From positions 372,001 through 436,000 of the forward strand of contig UESW01004563.1 in the NCBI GenBank assembly GCA_900491605.1: a stretch of 64,000 bases of DNA, in the 5' to 3' direction. The notes under the pieces were generated by a model. That model did no database searches. It worked only from the letters and a program-made list of their open reading frames with translations, and was not told where the DNA came from. The stretch is from Calamus simplicifolius (Eukaryota > Streptophyta > Magnoliopsida > Arecales > Arecaceae). Made by a program: the position numbers and the translations under genes. Shown here piece by piece: positions 24,375 to 36,175 of this stretch; the stretch's first letter is position 1, and every line of letters begins with the position of its first letter.

Positions 24375-24907
24375 TGTTGGAAAAAGTGTAAATAAAAAAA
24401 GGCAACGTTCATCAATATTCAGAAACGATTCAAACAATTCATTTTGTAAGCCGTTTCTGATGTGATTTAGACTTTTAAGGCCATTATGGGCCAAACCATT
24501 GGAGCTTTTATGGGCTGAGCCTATAAATAGACTCAAGAATTCAAGATGGAGTAGAATGATTTGGAGTAGTCCTATAAATTTTTTTGATCTCATTTTATTT
24601 CTATATTTTATTAATCTTTTCTTGGGCATCTGAAGATAATAATTGGGTTTGCACCTCCACACGATCGTGCTCGTAGTAGAAGGATCGGATTGAGCCGAGT
24701 CATTGTACCTTAGGGATAGATCGCCAACAACCTGCATGAAGGGGCAAAAATCTGATCCTTAGGGCAGTGTCTAACATGCCTCGATCCTGGTTTGATCCAT
24801 ATCTTATTTTTATTTTTTACTTTATTTTGTATTTAAAATTTATAATATATTTCTAGCAATTTCTAGGTAGAAAGGATTTTTTGCAAAATCAAAACTAATT
24901 TTCAACA
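24375..24907 (+). repeat. 5' LTR of the deleted element
   Basis: 533 bp. Lacks a block of about 60 bases, present at about 27049-27110 in the partner, that contains the hairpin GCGAGCGAAACCGCTCGC. Confidence 0.85.
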
Positions 24908-27021
24908 GGTAAGGATCAGAAATTCCCTTTATGTATACATGTTTTGTCTTTTGTTTTTCTTCTGCTGGTGTATGCAGATGCTTGTTAATTTTAATTTTAA
25001 TGTATATATGGTAAAGATCAGATGATCCAAATATTTTGCATCTTGCGTGCCACTATTTTTACATATGCTAATGACCTTTTTATTTATTATCAATATTATG
25101 TGTTGTCCATATCCATATTATGAAATATTATTGTTGTTCATGTGTAGGTTGCCATTGTTATCTATATATGTTTCTTTGGCTTCACATGCATGTAGAGAGC
25201 ATTGACAGGTTTTAATCAAGAAAATAAAAGCTTATATGTGAAGGCATCTATATTCAAGCGTTTTAAGCTTGTTTCCTAGACGCTAGAACTGGGACGTGTA
25301 TAAACATCTCTGTTAATGGTTAATCTTTTAAGTAACTGAATAGTTGTGGACACTTGTTTGTTGTGTTCAGTGGTGAGAACTTTTCATGTGAAGGCACTTG
25401 TTAAACAATGTCATTGGAAGATAGTTTGCAAAACATAATCCAAAATTTTTAATAGTTGAGTAATTGACTAAACTATAGAATGAGAATGATGATCCAGATA
25501 ATGAGAGGTCGAGATAATATAATGACCTCTTTAATCTATGGAACACGTTATTAAACTCTTAATATGGCAATTATATTTTCACTTGTCATTGTTGGTTATT
25601 ATTGATTTTTGTAGGGTATTTCTATGTATCAGTGTATGTAATATCTATATATAATGAGTCACAATTCTTTTCATACTACAATAGATGGGATAGAACCCAT
25701 TCCCTATATTATCTCATATTGCCTATAGCAATTTCACTTTGCTTTGCCTTGATGCCGTTCCCAATTTGAATGTCACTTGTGGTTAAGTGTAGATATCTGT
25801 TTGGTAACTTATAAGTTTGCATTTATTCAACCTAATGAAACAATAATGTAGCACAGGTGTTCCTTATAAGAATTACTCTCTCATATTAGCACGTATATTT
25901 CATATTCATGAAACCGTTAAGAACACCATAAAAGTTTAATTGCTTTGCAGTGTCCTTTTGTTCTGATAAATTGCAATTCATTGAATGTTTTAAGCTTATA
26001 TTGTTTTTTTAGTTAAAACAATATGGTTGTGACAGAGATATGGTATAGAAGTGTGACTAAAATCACTCAAAGTAAGAAGCTTATTTTTTCTTCGGACATT
26101 TGCAAGCAAAAGTTATGACTATAATGATCCATTTCAGAAGCTAGCATATATTTACATTCTTATATAAATGCTCTATTTTGAGTCTCTTGAAATCTATTAT
26201 CATGAGATTTAATAAAAGTTTTTATAATTTACTAAATAATCTCATGGCTGTTGGAATATCCAACTATTTTTTATCTTATATTTGGATATTAAATCTTAAT
26301 ATATCTTTGTTTGATTCTCTTATTTAAAGTCTAGTTAAAAAAATGTTATCTCTTTGGAATTTGCCGAAAAGAATTTGACAGATTAATTAAGCAAGGAGTT
26401 ATCTAGGAGTGGAGTCCTAGATTCATTGAGGGGATAGGGCTTAAGCCCATTATTTGATCACCAATAGTGGATATTCAACCTCTGTGATTGGATCCCATGA
26501 ATGAGGTTCAATGTGGTAGAAACGAAGCTGATTGAGTGATCGTGTTAGAGCAAAAATTTTTAAAAAATTTTCATCCCATCCCTATGATGAGTGCTCTTAT
26601 AAAGTAACAAAGTAAATTTGTGTAAGGTTGAGTCATACTCTTAATGGATCCGAGATAGGTTATCTGCAAGGTATTGTCACAAATACCCTTGGAGGATTCA
26701 CCTATATGAGAATTGTCATATTAGACCATGACTAAAGGTTTGGGCTAACCTTAAAGAATTCTCATGAAAAATTAAGGTATTAAGCGCAAGGCCTTTAATA
26801 TGCACTGACCGCTTAACCCAATTGATCCATACTGTGTTGTGATTAGTAGAAGTCTGAGTTAAAGGACCTAGTTTAAGGTCTAATCCACTATGGTTCCTTC
26901 AAATGTATACAATCAACGCTAAGTGAGGTTCAAGTCCATAGGATACCTTACCTATTGCGCAGTATAAGATGCCCTAAAATTTTATATTTTATTTTTTTAA
27001 TTTAAAACTTTTGTAGGGGAT

Positions 27022-27590
27022 TGTTGAAAAAATGTAAATAAAAAAAGAGGGAACGTCCGCGAGCGAAACCGCTCGCAGACGTTGCGTCGCATGAAAGTTG
27101 TGAGGGGCAACGTTCATCAACGTTCAGAAACGGCCCAAACAATTCATTTTGTAAGCCATTTCTGACGTAATTTGGGGCTAACGGCCTTTAAGGCCATTAT
27201 AGGCCGAGCCTATAAATAGGTTCAAGGATTCAAGATGAGTAGAATGCTTTGGAGTAGTCCTATAAGTTTTTTGATCTCATTTTATTTCTATATTTTATTA
27301 ATCTTTTCTTGGGCATTTGAAGGTAATAATTAGTTTGCACCTCCACACGATCATGCTCGTAGTAGGAGGATCGGATCGAGCCGGATCATTGTACCTTGGG
27401 GACAGATCGCTAACAACCTGCACGAAGGGCGAAAATCTAATCCTTAGGGCAGTGTCTAACATGCCTCGATCCTGATTTGATTCATATTATCTTTTGATTT
27501 TTACTCTATTTATATATTTAAATTTTTATAATATATTTTTAGCAATTTCTGAGAAATATTTTTCACAAAATCAAAACTAATTTTTCAACA
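27022..27590 (+). repeat. 3' LTR of the deleted element
   Basis: 569 bp; begins TGTTGAAAAAATG and ends TTTTTCAACA. Shares AATTCATTTTGTAAGCC, GGAGTAGTCCTATAA and CACCTCCACACGATC with the 5' LTR. Confidence 0.85.
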
Positions 27591-28037
27591 CTCTGATCCT
27601 TCTTACCCTATTCTTTTGCTTGGACGCCCAGTGGGTGCTCAATTTTCTTGCTGCTATTTGTTGGCCCCAGAACCTGGGAATGCAGTTGTGCTTAAGTTTA
27701 CAAGACCACGTAGATTGCTTCCTTCCACCAATTTTTATTGTCCAGTCCCTAACTAATGCTAGTTCTTCACTCTGATTTTTTTTTTCTTTTTTTTCATTTG
27801 GCTTTTTGTGACCTGTAATGAACCACATAAATATGCTTAACCAAACAAGAAATAGATTTTTTCACAAATATATTTGTCAGGTAAGCTGATTATTTCGGGC
27901 GACCAATTTATTATATAATTTGAGGATATCATGGAGTAATTCTTCTGTTCAGGATGCTGCTGATGTTGCTGAAGATACTTTGAAGCTGGAGTTTGAGCCA
28001 GAGGTGCTTCCTCCCAGGGCCAGATCTCATTTGAATT

Positions 28038-28040
<3 letters not shown>

Positions 28041-28074
<34 letters not shown>
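28041..28074 (+). repeat. (TC)n microsatellite at a splice donor
   Basis: About 16 CT/TC units begin at the first intron base after exon 27953-28040, so the donor reads CAG|GTCTCTCT rather than a GTAAGT-like site. Confidence 0.9.
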
Positions 28075-28076
<2 letters not shown>

Positions 28077-28381
28077 TTGGCTGACAGAAAATTCAAATTG
28101 TCTTTTTACCCATATAGTATAGCTCCTCTCAGGATTATGTGCCTGTGATTCTTGCAGCCACGGTTTCACATTGCATTATCTGATTACATAATTCTCAATT
28201 ATCACAAATCCATGATATTCAATTTCTAATAAGTTTCAGCTTCTACTGCTAATTGATATTTCAAGGTAATGATAAATTAGAGGATCTTCTGGAACCCGAG
28301 CTTGACTGGTACCCATTTCTTGACGAGCCATTTGAACTCAAGCTGAAAGACGATACAGATAGCAAAGTTACTTGCATGTAA

Positions 28382-29069
28382 ATGAGTTTGCTTTCTTCTG
28401 TTCTGTGACCATCAACTGTGGCAGCGTTAAAATTGTGATACGCCAATGTGCTCATTGCTGATCAAGATGTGATGTTAGTTGAAATTGTAATATGCCAACA
28501 TGCTTCCTTACCAAGAGTTTTATATTTTTAATAACAGCTTTAGCAGTTTGTGTTGCTGTGAATTTTGCATGCATATTTTATGGAGAGTTGTTTTGCTTCC
28601 ATCTGCTTCACCAAAGTTGCTCCTCTATGCTCCAGGCCTAGGGAACTGCAAGCCTACAGCCAAATGCCTCATTCAGCCAGTTTTGCTAGTTCATCTCCCT
28701 CCATTTTGTCAAGCACAAACTTCGTGCCTACCTATGTAGCTATTTTGTAATGAATAAAATAAATTTGTTGGCATATGTCTAGCAATCTGCTTTGGAGTTC
28801 ATGCCTTGGTAATCGTAGTCTAGTGTGAGTTTCTTTTCTTACTCTTTAGAGGAAATTATGTAATATTTTCTTCTAGCTAAGTTATCATCGTTTTTTTCTG
28901 CTCCACAATAGCTGAAATGGTTGAAGGTATTTTTATAAAAGAGGAATCTGGATTCACTCTCGCCATCCAAAAGCGAGCAAATATATCATTCCAATATTAG
29001 TTTATAATGTTTTATTTCAAAAATATATGTAATCAATTGATATAATTTGTATTAACGCATAGATTTTAT
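28382..29069 (+). other. 3' UTR and flank of the split host gene
   Basis: After TAA at 28379-28381 the sequence is AT-rich. AATGAATAAAATAAA at about 28749-28763 includes AATAAA and would suit a polyadenylation signal. No further gene seen. Confidence 0.5.
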
Positions 29070-30126
29070 TGTTAGTTGCAGATAGTGACTACCTAATTTA
29101 TAAGACTGAGTCTAGAGTTATACTCTATATCCTTAAGATAATTTCGTTCCGCAATGGTGCTTACGGTTGATGATTATCTTTCAAGATATAACCGTTTTCT
29201 TTTGATGAAAGCAGCACTACAATTCATCAAAAAATATCAAACCAAGAATACTTCTCTTTTTAATGCACTATTACTATACTACCCTTAGGAGAGTATGCAA
29301 ATGCTTAAGAGAGAAAAGACTAGGATTGATTCGGATTGAATCAGGAATGAATGAATTAAATGCAAGTCTAGGGTCCTATTTATAGGTTTTAGATGCCTTT
29401 TGGAAGCAACCCTTTGAAATTGATCTGCACCGTTAGATCTGATCGGATTCAATCAACGGTCTAATCAATAAGCCTTTATGTGATGTGATAAGCCGATCCA
29501 CAGTCATGATCTAAAGATTAGCCAACCAGATAAGTCAACCCACATTTCGATATGTCTTTCCACCATCATGATTTGATGATCACGTTATCAGATAGGTGGT
29601 TGCATGGCTTTGATATGCCGTTTCAAGATCGGAACGTTAACTTATCACAACGGCCTGATCGGAGCGATACCTTATCTCTAACCACAGGATTGGACGAGCG
29701 TCTTATCACCAACGATCTTGTTGACCAGTCAATCGATGGGTGTGAGCCGTTGGATTGATACTGCCACGATCGCGATCGTGATTTGATCACCGCATCTTGA
29801 CCCTTCATCTGATCGATCAACGATCAGTTCTGATCCTGATCCGATGATCACAAAGTGTAAAGTGCGCTTTACGAAGTACAATGTGTGCCTACAAAGCGCC
29901 CATTGCGCTCTTCGCACATGCATGGGGTGATGCGTCAAGCTCTTTATGGTGAGCCTAAGGAACTTAAGCTTCAAGAAAGAGGTTTCCATATGAGTGAACC
30001 TTCCTTTCTTAATTTTTTCAACGTGGGACTAAATGTCCTCATAATTTCTCATTCATATACAAAAAGAAGGTAACGGACTTTCAAGGCCCATGAGGTATTC
30101 AGGCCTATTAGCCCATTTACCCAACA
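29070..30126 (-). mobile_element. Solo LTR with TTTAT target-site duplication
   Basis: On the minus strand it starts TGTTGGGTAAATGGGC and ends CTAACA. TTTAT flanks both sides (29065-29069 and 30127-30131). A minus-strand TATA box (CCTATAAATAGG) is at about 29380-29391. No internal sequence or second LTR, so it arose by LTR-LTR recombination. The same family supplies the fragment at 5226-5479, in the opposite orientation. Confidence 0.82.
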
Positions 30127-30131
30127 TTTAT

Positions 30132-31233
30132 AAATGCATTACGGTAATAGATTTAATACTATATTAATATTAATATAGTACAATAAAATACATCAACAGA
30201 TTAATTTTATATTTATATTAACTTATTATCATGTTAAAATGTAGTATATTATTATTATTATTATATTTATGGAAAAATGACGAAGGGCCATTTGTTAATT
30301 CAATTCTGTTGGCGGCTTCCCCTGCTCGAAACCATCTAGGATGGGGATGACGCTTCGATCGGAATGGACCATTTGATGCTTATCGCGAGGACCAGGGGGG
30401 CTTTAAATCGAGCCTGGACCAGAGGATGGGAAAGCTTCTGTCCCCACGCTCCAACTCTACGAGCGGCCATCATTTTGCCGGAGATCTAATCAGACCCGTT
30501 AAACTGCTATTTGCTACTAGATTTACGTAATGTGGCCTCCCCCGGCCTTTCGTGGGGGGACACAAAGCATAAGGTTACTGGGTCTATTGGTTTGGTCCCA
30601 GCAGGTGTCATCATCAAACTTTGATGGTGCGATTCAAGCAATAGTTTGGGGGGATCGTAGGTGGAAAACTCTGGAATTAATGATGATTTTTTTATGTCCG
30701 AGCTGTTCCTGACACCAAATTCCATGAATCCAACAAAAAGATCACTGCACGGACTCCAACTTTCTTCTCATGCTTGTACCCCCTCGTTGCCAAGTTCGGT
30801 GCATGCACTTTTGGTGGGCGAGACCGCGAGAGGCGTTTCTCTTACGCCAAGCCCCCCGTGTCACCCGTTCGAACCCCAGAATAGCACTGCTGACAATGGA
30901 CTGGATTCATCGTCACCATTCATTGTACCCTGCCAACCGGAGAGAAAGAAGCTTTTGAACCACCCCTCCCTTCCCAACAACCAAGCACGCGGATTTCCTT
31001 CGGACCCCAACCCTGCGCCTTTGCTTCAGTTCAGACTGAAGCGTCCCACGCTCATCCCATCCCATCCCCTTAGTTGGGCCCACCTTCCCTTGTCGTTTAT
31101 AGCCTCTGTCAATTAACAGTCCATTAGACCAGCTATATCTCCGTTCTTTCCGCGATTCTAAAGAAGAAGTGTTGGTCAGCTCAGAAAATGTGTACATCAT
31201 TTTCAGTTCAGCAAATTCTAAGTAATTTTTATC
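30132..31233. other. Intergenic, no supported gene
   Basis: AT-rich start, then a GC-richer part (30300-31130). The 151-residue plus-strand frame at 30661-31116 has no domain, biased composition and no splice or homology support, so it is not called. Confidence 0.45.
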
Positions 31234-31904
31234 ATTTTATTTATTAATTTATTGATGATATTTATTAAAAAATATTAAAATAATTTTATAATATTTTAAA
31301 AAAAGTTACGATTTTTTAGTTTTAAGCTTACGTTATTATGTTATAAAGTTAAGATATCTGTTTAAAAGTAAAAAAAAATTTATAACATCCTAGTTTTAAA
31401 CTTAAGACATCCTTTTAAATTTAAGACACACGTTCAAAAAACGTATGTGTATATATTTAAAAAAAAACTGAATTAATGCACGTCACGTCAAAATTAAGAC
31501 ACCCATTAACAAAATAAAAAAAATCTTACGATACCTTAGTTTTAAACTTACAACACTATAATTATAAAACTAAGATACTAGTTAAGAAAGCAAAAAATAT
31601 TTATGACACCCTACTTATGACACCGTAGTTTTAAATTTAAAATATTCGTTAAAAAAAAATATTTGTATATAAATTTAAAAAAAAATTAAACGAATATTAA
31701 TGTATATCAAATAATTATTTTAAAATTTATGTACAGATATCTTTTCTGAACGAATGTCTTAAATTTAAAATTAAAATATCATAACTTATTTTTGCTTTCA
31801 ATGTCTTATCTTTATAACAAATTAGATTTTTATAATTTTTTTTGATGTCATAAAATTATTTAAATATTTTTTAATAAATATCATACGTATATAAATCAAT
31901 AAAA
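31234..31904. mobile_element. AT-rich foldback (MITE-like) element
   Basis: The ends are inverted repeats of about 60-70 bases. TGATATTTATTAAAAAATAT at 31255-31274 recurs inverted near 31864-31883, followed on both sides by AAATAATTTTAT-like sequence. The interior holds several degenerate copies of a TTTTAAACTTAAGACA-type unit in both orientations. No coding frame. I could not fix the target-site duplication, so the superfamily is open. Confidence 0.5.
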
Positions 31905-32037
31905 GAAAGCGTTGCAGCCGACATAAGACTTGCTGCAAAGTCTTTTCCGGTCAGCTAACGGCACTGTGCCACGTCCAGCCTAGGATCATCTATAATTTCT
32001 CTTCTGCTCTCTTGTTCTTTCTTTCTCTTGGACGAGG

Positions 32038-32304
32038 ATGGGGAGTGTAGAAATGGCACAGGAGGAGGCATGGCTTGCGATCGGGATAGTGGCGGTGGGG
32101 TTGGCGTATATGGCGGTGCTGGTGGTGGAGGAGATGGGGAGCAGCGCGGCGTCGCTTCTCCTCCCGGACTACTGCTGCTTCCCCACCCACTCCCTGATGC
32201 TCGCCTCTCCTCCTCCGGAGCGCCTTCGCGCTGCTCCTTCGCCGGCGAAGGATCCTCTCGCGGGAAAGACACGGGTTTCTCGGCGCTCTCTTCTCCGTCG
32301 TTGA
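32038..32304 (+). CDS. Small unrecognised reading frame with a hydrophobic N-terminus
   Basis: 88 codons from ATG in a locally GC-rich island. Residues 11-30 (AWLAIGIVAVGLAYMAVLVV) would form one membrane segment; the rest is proline/serine/arginine-rich. Overlapping frames on the minus strand are as long, and there is no recognised homologue. It could be a first exon, a short peptide gene or chance. Confidence 0.2.
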   Translation: MGSVEMAQEEAWLAIGIVAVGLAYMAVLVVEEMGSSAASLLLPDYCCFPTHSLMLASPPPERLRAAPSPAKDPLAGKTRVSRRSLLRR

Positions 32305-34348
32305 TCTTCGCCACCCCGGCACGCGACTGTGTGCGTCGTCGTTGGACTGACGCGCAAAAAAAAAAAAAATCATTGATGTAAATATACGATAAGAAGGATC
32401 TCTATTGTAAATATATACGATGGTTATGGCAGAGTAGGGACCAGTTTTGTTGGGCTTTTTCTTCTGAGTTGTATCAGTTTTTTTTTTTTTTTTTGTTCTC
32501 GCTTTAATTCCTTTTTCCCTTATCATTCGGTGGGTCTGACAGTCCACTAACTCTTTATATAACTGCGCGAGTTAAGCTTGAATCTCACACGGTGCACTGG
32601 CTCTAGACTGCTACGCTGAGGACCAGTGAGCTGAGGAACGCTCTCCAAACAAAGATGGCCCTCCGAAGACCTCAGGCTTTTCTCAAAAAGAAAGGTGCCT
32701 CCCATGGCGAGTGCAATTGACTGATGCCATACCTTAATTCCCATGTAGGTAGGATCTTGTATTAGATCTCCTGAGAAATTCAAGAATTAGAAACAAAGAT
32801 GACTCCTGCTTTTATTTTTTTAAAAAAGATATTTTGGTTTCAACAGTCGATTGTTTGCTCCAAAATTCATATGAGCTATTCAGTTGGCAAGAGTTATTGG
32901 GTTTTAACAGGACAAACACATTATTATTTTTTCTTTAGGATTTTTGTATAATGTTGACTAGGTGTAGATCAATGTGTGATTTGATGGCTTAAAAAATGCC
33001 ATTGACGCTAATGAGATGGCTTCTAGCTCCACCTCTGGAAGAGGATTGCTCATCGACCATCTTTAGAAGTGATGTTGACGTATATAAAATTGGCTTCCAC
33101 CTCCGCCTCACTCTCGTGCGTGGCAAAGTATTCTGAAATTCATCAATTTCAAACAATTAGAAAACGCTTCGTGAGGCATGAAAGGTGGAAGTGAGCTGGC
33201 GGCTGCTGGTTCGAACTTCTTGGTTCATTAGTGCTTTTGGCTGGGTATTCGTGGCTTGGACAAAATCTTCTATACCATTCATATTTAGATGCTTATTATT
33301 TTATCATCGATAAAAATTTTATCACTATTATTTATTGACTTCGTCAGAATCTCAACGTCTACTTATCTTTTAACTTTTTGATTATCAACATTCGATTCAT
33401 CCTTAAGAAAGTTTAAAGTGCCTTATACGACATATATACGAGAAAGCTAACTCTACAGTGGATTGGATTGCGCTAGGATTGCTGATCATTCTGAATATTG
33501 AAGCTGAATGTAGAGAAATACTTGCTCTTCTATTTAACCTAATTTTTATATTCTATATTTTGAGCTTGATTCATCCTAAATTAGTATGATCATATATCTA
33601 TATTAAAATAATAAAAAAAAAAAAAGAAGAAGAAGAAGAAGAAGAGGAGGAGGAGGATGGAAGTGAGCTTTGCCCGGAGAAAGTGCCATACAACTTAGCT
33701 TGTTTTTTAATTCAATTATTTAAGAAAGTTTGAAAAAAAAACATGTAACGTTTGCAAAATTATTATATTCTATTATTTTATTTATAAAATAAATAATTAT
33801 ATCATGAGTATAGGAGGTTAGAATTTTTAATATAATTGAGTTTTTTTCTTTCAATTCAGTATATTATCTTATAAAATTTATTTAAATTTTTTTTTGGATG
33901 ACACAAATAATAACTTAATGGGATAGTATCTATATGGTGACAGGACCGATAAAAGATGAAAAAATAAAAAAAAATTATTATTTTTATCTTTTATTTTTAA
34001 GTTTATACAAATTCTTCCTACAGTCTTTTTCATCTTTAATCGTTACTATTTTAGTGCCATATAATACCATCTCATAGTCTTTTTCATCTATATCACACCA
34101 ATTAAGACCGTAATCGATAAATTTAATTAAAAATAATGATAAATTAAATTAAAAATCTTAAATAAATTCATGTATATTTTCAGTGCAACTATTTTTAAAA
34201 TAAATTTTTATTTGTTACGTATGGTAAGTGCTAGGTAGGACATGAGGGCGAATTTATGTGTTTTTTAATTTTTTTTGAATAAATTAAGGTGGATCGATGC
34301 GTTCTTCAATTTTTTTTTTTTTTGAAAGTCATGATGTCTATTCGATGA
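32305..34348. other. Intergenic, AT-rich, no gene seen
   Basis: Contains poly-T and poly-A runs and a GAA/GAG microsatellite at 33612-33658. No exon, promoter or transposon end could be supported. Confidence 0.5.
33612..33658 (+). repeat. (AAG)n(AGG)n microsatellite
   Basis: A poly-A run passes into about eight AGA units and then four GAG units; a simple sequence repeat. Confidence 0.9.
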
Positions 34349-36175
34349 TGCTAGAGAGTAAATTGTGATGTTAACTTTGAGTGAAAATTTAGTACTAAAT
34401 TGAAAAGAAAGAAAAAGTTGAAAGCTTTATAAGTATGGATTCACTATCAATATTAACTTATGATGTGTCCAAGTGTGCTAAATATATAAATAAAATAAAT
34501 ATTTATTTATACCTTTGAAAGAGCACTTGGATAACTAGGTTGGAACCAGAAGGTATTAACTTCAGCATTCGAAATGAAATATTTAAATAAGTAAATACTA
34601 TTTTAGGTATCAAAGTGAAGAGACAAACATAATAAAGGATATGCATTGAATCAATCTTATTACATGGAGAAATTATTGAACAAATTCAAATCAATCTTGT
34701 TACATGGAGAAATTGTTGAACAAATCTGATATGAAAGAGGCTGATACACCACATGGCTTAAGCATGAAATTGATTGAAAATTATAGTAGAACAATTGCAC
34801 AACTATAATATGCTATGGTGCTATAGGAATCATTATTTATGTCTTGCATTGTTCGAGGCTTGATATAGCTTTTGCTGGGAGTAAACTCATAAGATGTACT
34901 AGTAAACTTAGTACAGATCATTGAAATTCCATTGGGAAAATTCTAGGATATCTTAAAAGAATCATTGGATTTGGTTTATTTTATTTCGAATACACTATTG
35001 TATGAAAAGGTTATTTAGATGCAAGTTGGATTACAAGTGCTATTGATAATAAATCCACGCTAGGTAATTTTACTCATGAAAGTGGTGCAATTAGTTAGGC
35101 ATTCAAGAAACAGACTTGTATCACGTACTCAACCATAGAATTTGAGTTTGTAGCTTTGGCTATTATAGGCAAGGAAGCAAAATGGCTTAGAAATTTATTA
35201 TTAATGTAAAGTTATGGGTACAACTAATACTTGCTATATTTCGTTTGTTGTGTCATATTGACGCAACAATTGTCTAGAGCATATAGTAATTAATGTCTAT
35301 TATAGTAAGTCCAGACATATAGCTTGAAATATGCACATATTTAAGAATTAATTTCAAGTGATGCAATTACCATAGTTTATGTTAAAACTGGAAATAATAT
35401 GGCTAATCCTCTTACCAAAGCCACTACCAAGAGATTTGAATTAGTGAGAACTGATTTTAAAGTTTAAAGTTTAATGGATAGCGGCAAATTATTGTTATAT
35501 GCCTATTAAGTGCTAGATAATTATTGTGCTCTATTTAGAATAAATAATAACTAGCACTAACTATTACAAAAGAGAGATTGAGATAAAGATCTTAATGGAG
35601 TTAATTAATATTAAATGTTCATAGTAATAGAAACATAAAGTAAACTCCACCTATAAGCATATAGAAGTGGTGCCACTTTGATAAGTAATTTAGGTTTACT
35701 CTTATAAATATTTATGAGACCAGGATTAGCATGCGACTATAATAGTGCTAAAGCTATTATAAACCTCTTGAAGAAACAAAATAAGTATTATATATGAGTA
35801 CCTTCGATTATATTGCAACAAATTTTTGTTTAATATAAGGACACCTGTAATTTGATTGGAATCTTAAAATACATACACCAATTAGAAGTTTAAATTGAGA
35901 GATGCCTTCTTGTATGCATAATATTTATTATATAAAAAGGTATTTTAAATCAACATTGTAATTTAAGTGAGAGATTGTTGGAGAGTTGATTGTAATGTTA
36001 ACTTGAGTAGGAATTTAGTTTCATATCAGGAAGGAAGAAAAAGTTGCAAGCTTTTATAAGCCTGAGCTTATACTGTGTCAACTTATGATATATGTCTAAG
36101 TATACCAATGTGCAAATAAAATAAATATTTATTTATATTTTGAGGATACTTGATAATTGGGCTTGAACTCGGTCA
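34349..36175 (+). mobile_element. Decayed Ty1/copia retrotransposon, internally deleted
   Basis: Direct repeats of about 200 bp bound it: TGCTAGAGAG.. at 34349 and TGTTGGAGAG.. at 35976, sharing GATGTTAACTT, CAACTTATGAT and AAATAAAATAAATATTTATT. The right ends of both repeats are approximate. The interior (about 34740-35465) translates, with many breaks, to copia RT/RNase H motifs: STDHWKSI, GKILRYLKRT, GYLDASWITSAIDNKST, KKQTCITYSTIEFEFVALA and GKEAKWLRNLL. Everything upstream of late RT (gag, protease, integrase) is missing. Old and inactive. Confidence 0.72.

Larger units (their letters stand above)
24375..27590 (+). mobile_element. Internally deleted LTR retrotransposon with CTCTG duplication
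   Basis: LTRs at 24375-24907 and 27022-27590 start TGTTG and end TTCAACA. CTCTG flanks at 24370-24374 and 27591-27595, so insertion is certain. LTR TATA boxes: CCTATAAATA near 24520 and 27209. A purine tract (GTAGGGGA) precedes the 3' LTR. The 2.1-kb interior has no coding frame. Its last 650 bases (GGAGTGGAGTCCTAGATTCA onward) resemble the non-coding 3' part of copia-type elements, but the class is inference. It must have depended on an autonomous relative. Confidence 0.85.
5531..28381 (+). pseudogene. 3' exons of an unnamed host gene split by a 21.9-kb transposon-filled intron
   Basis: Exons seen: about 5531-5839 (after ..TTCTAG, ending before GTAAATG), 5972-6053 (after CCAACTCAG, before GTACGTG), 27953-28040 (after TTCTGTTCAG) and 28266-28381 (TAA at 28379-28381). 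Conceptual pieces are KALQDISKTGK, LTDEEIKKCHEWAKEGIEHA, KKVDKVMSALREWTDMGYNF, LKLEFEPEVLPPRA and DWYPFLDEPFELKLKDD: a small acidic, probably nuclear protein. KALQDIS recalls the KALNDIT-type motif of PATRONUS/RSS1 cell-cycle proteins, which is too little to name it. The first exon holds at least two frameshifts and a TAG (CTC TAG at about 5819), and its junction to 5972 does not keep frame, so this is a pseudogene or a poor-quality consensus. Upstream exons are not in the window. That the pieces form one gene is inference from order, strand and style. Confidence 0.5.

Noticed and set aside
24267..24737. 156-codon minus-strand frame
   Set aside because: Crosses the border between host intron and the 5' LTR of the CTCTG element, so it cannot be one gene.
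30661..31116. 151-codon plus-strand frame
   Set aside because: No domain, low-complexity Pro/Ser composition, competing minus-strand frame and no splice or promoter support.
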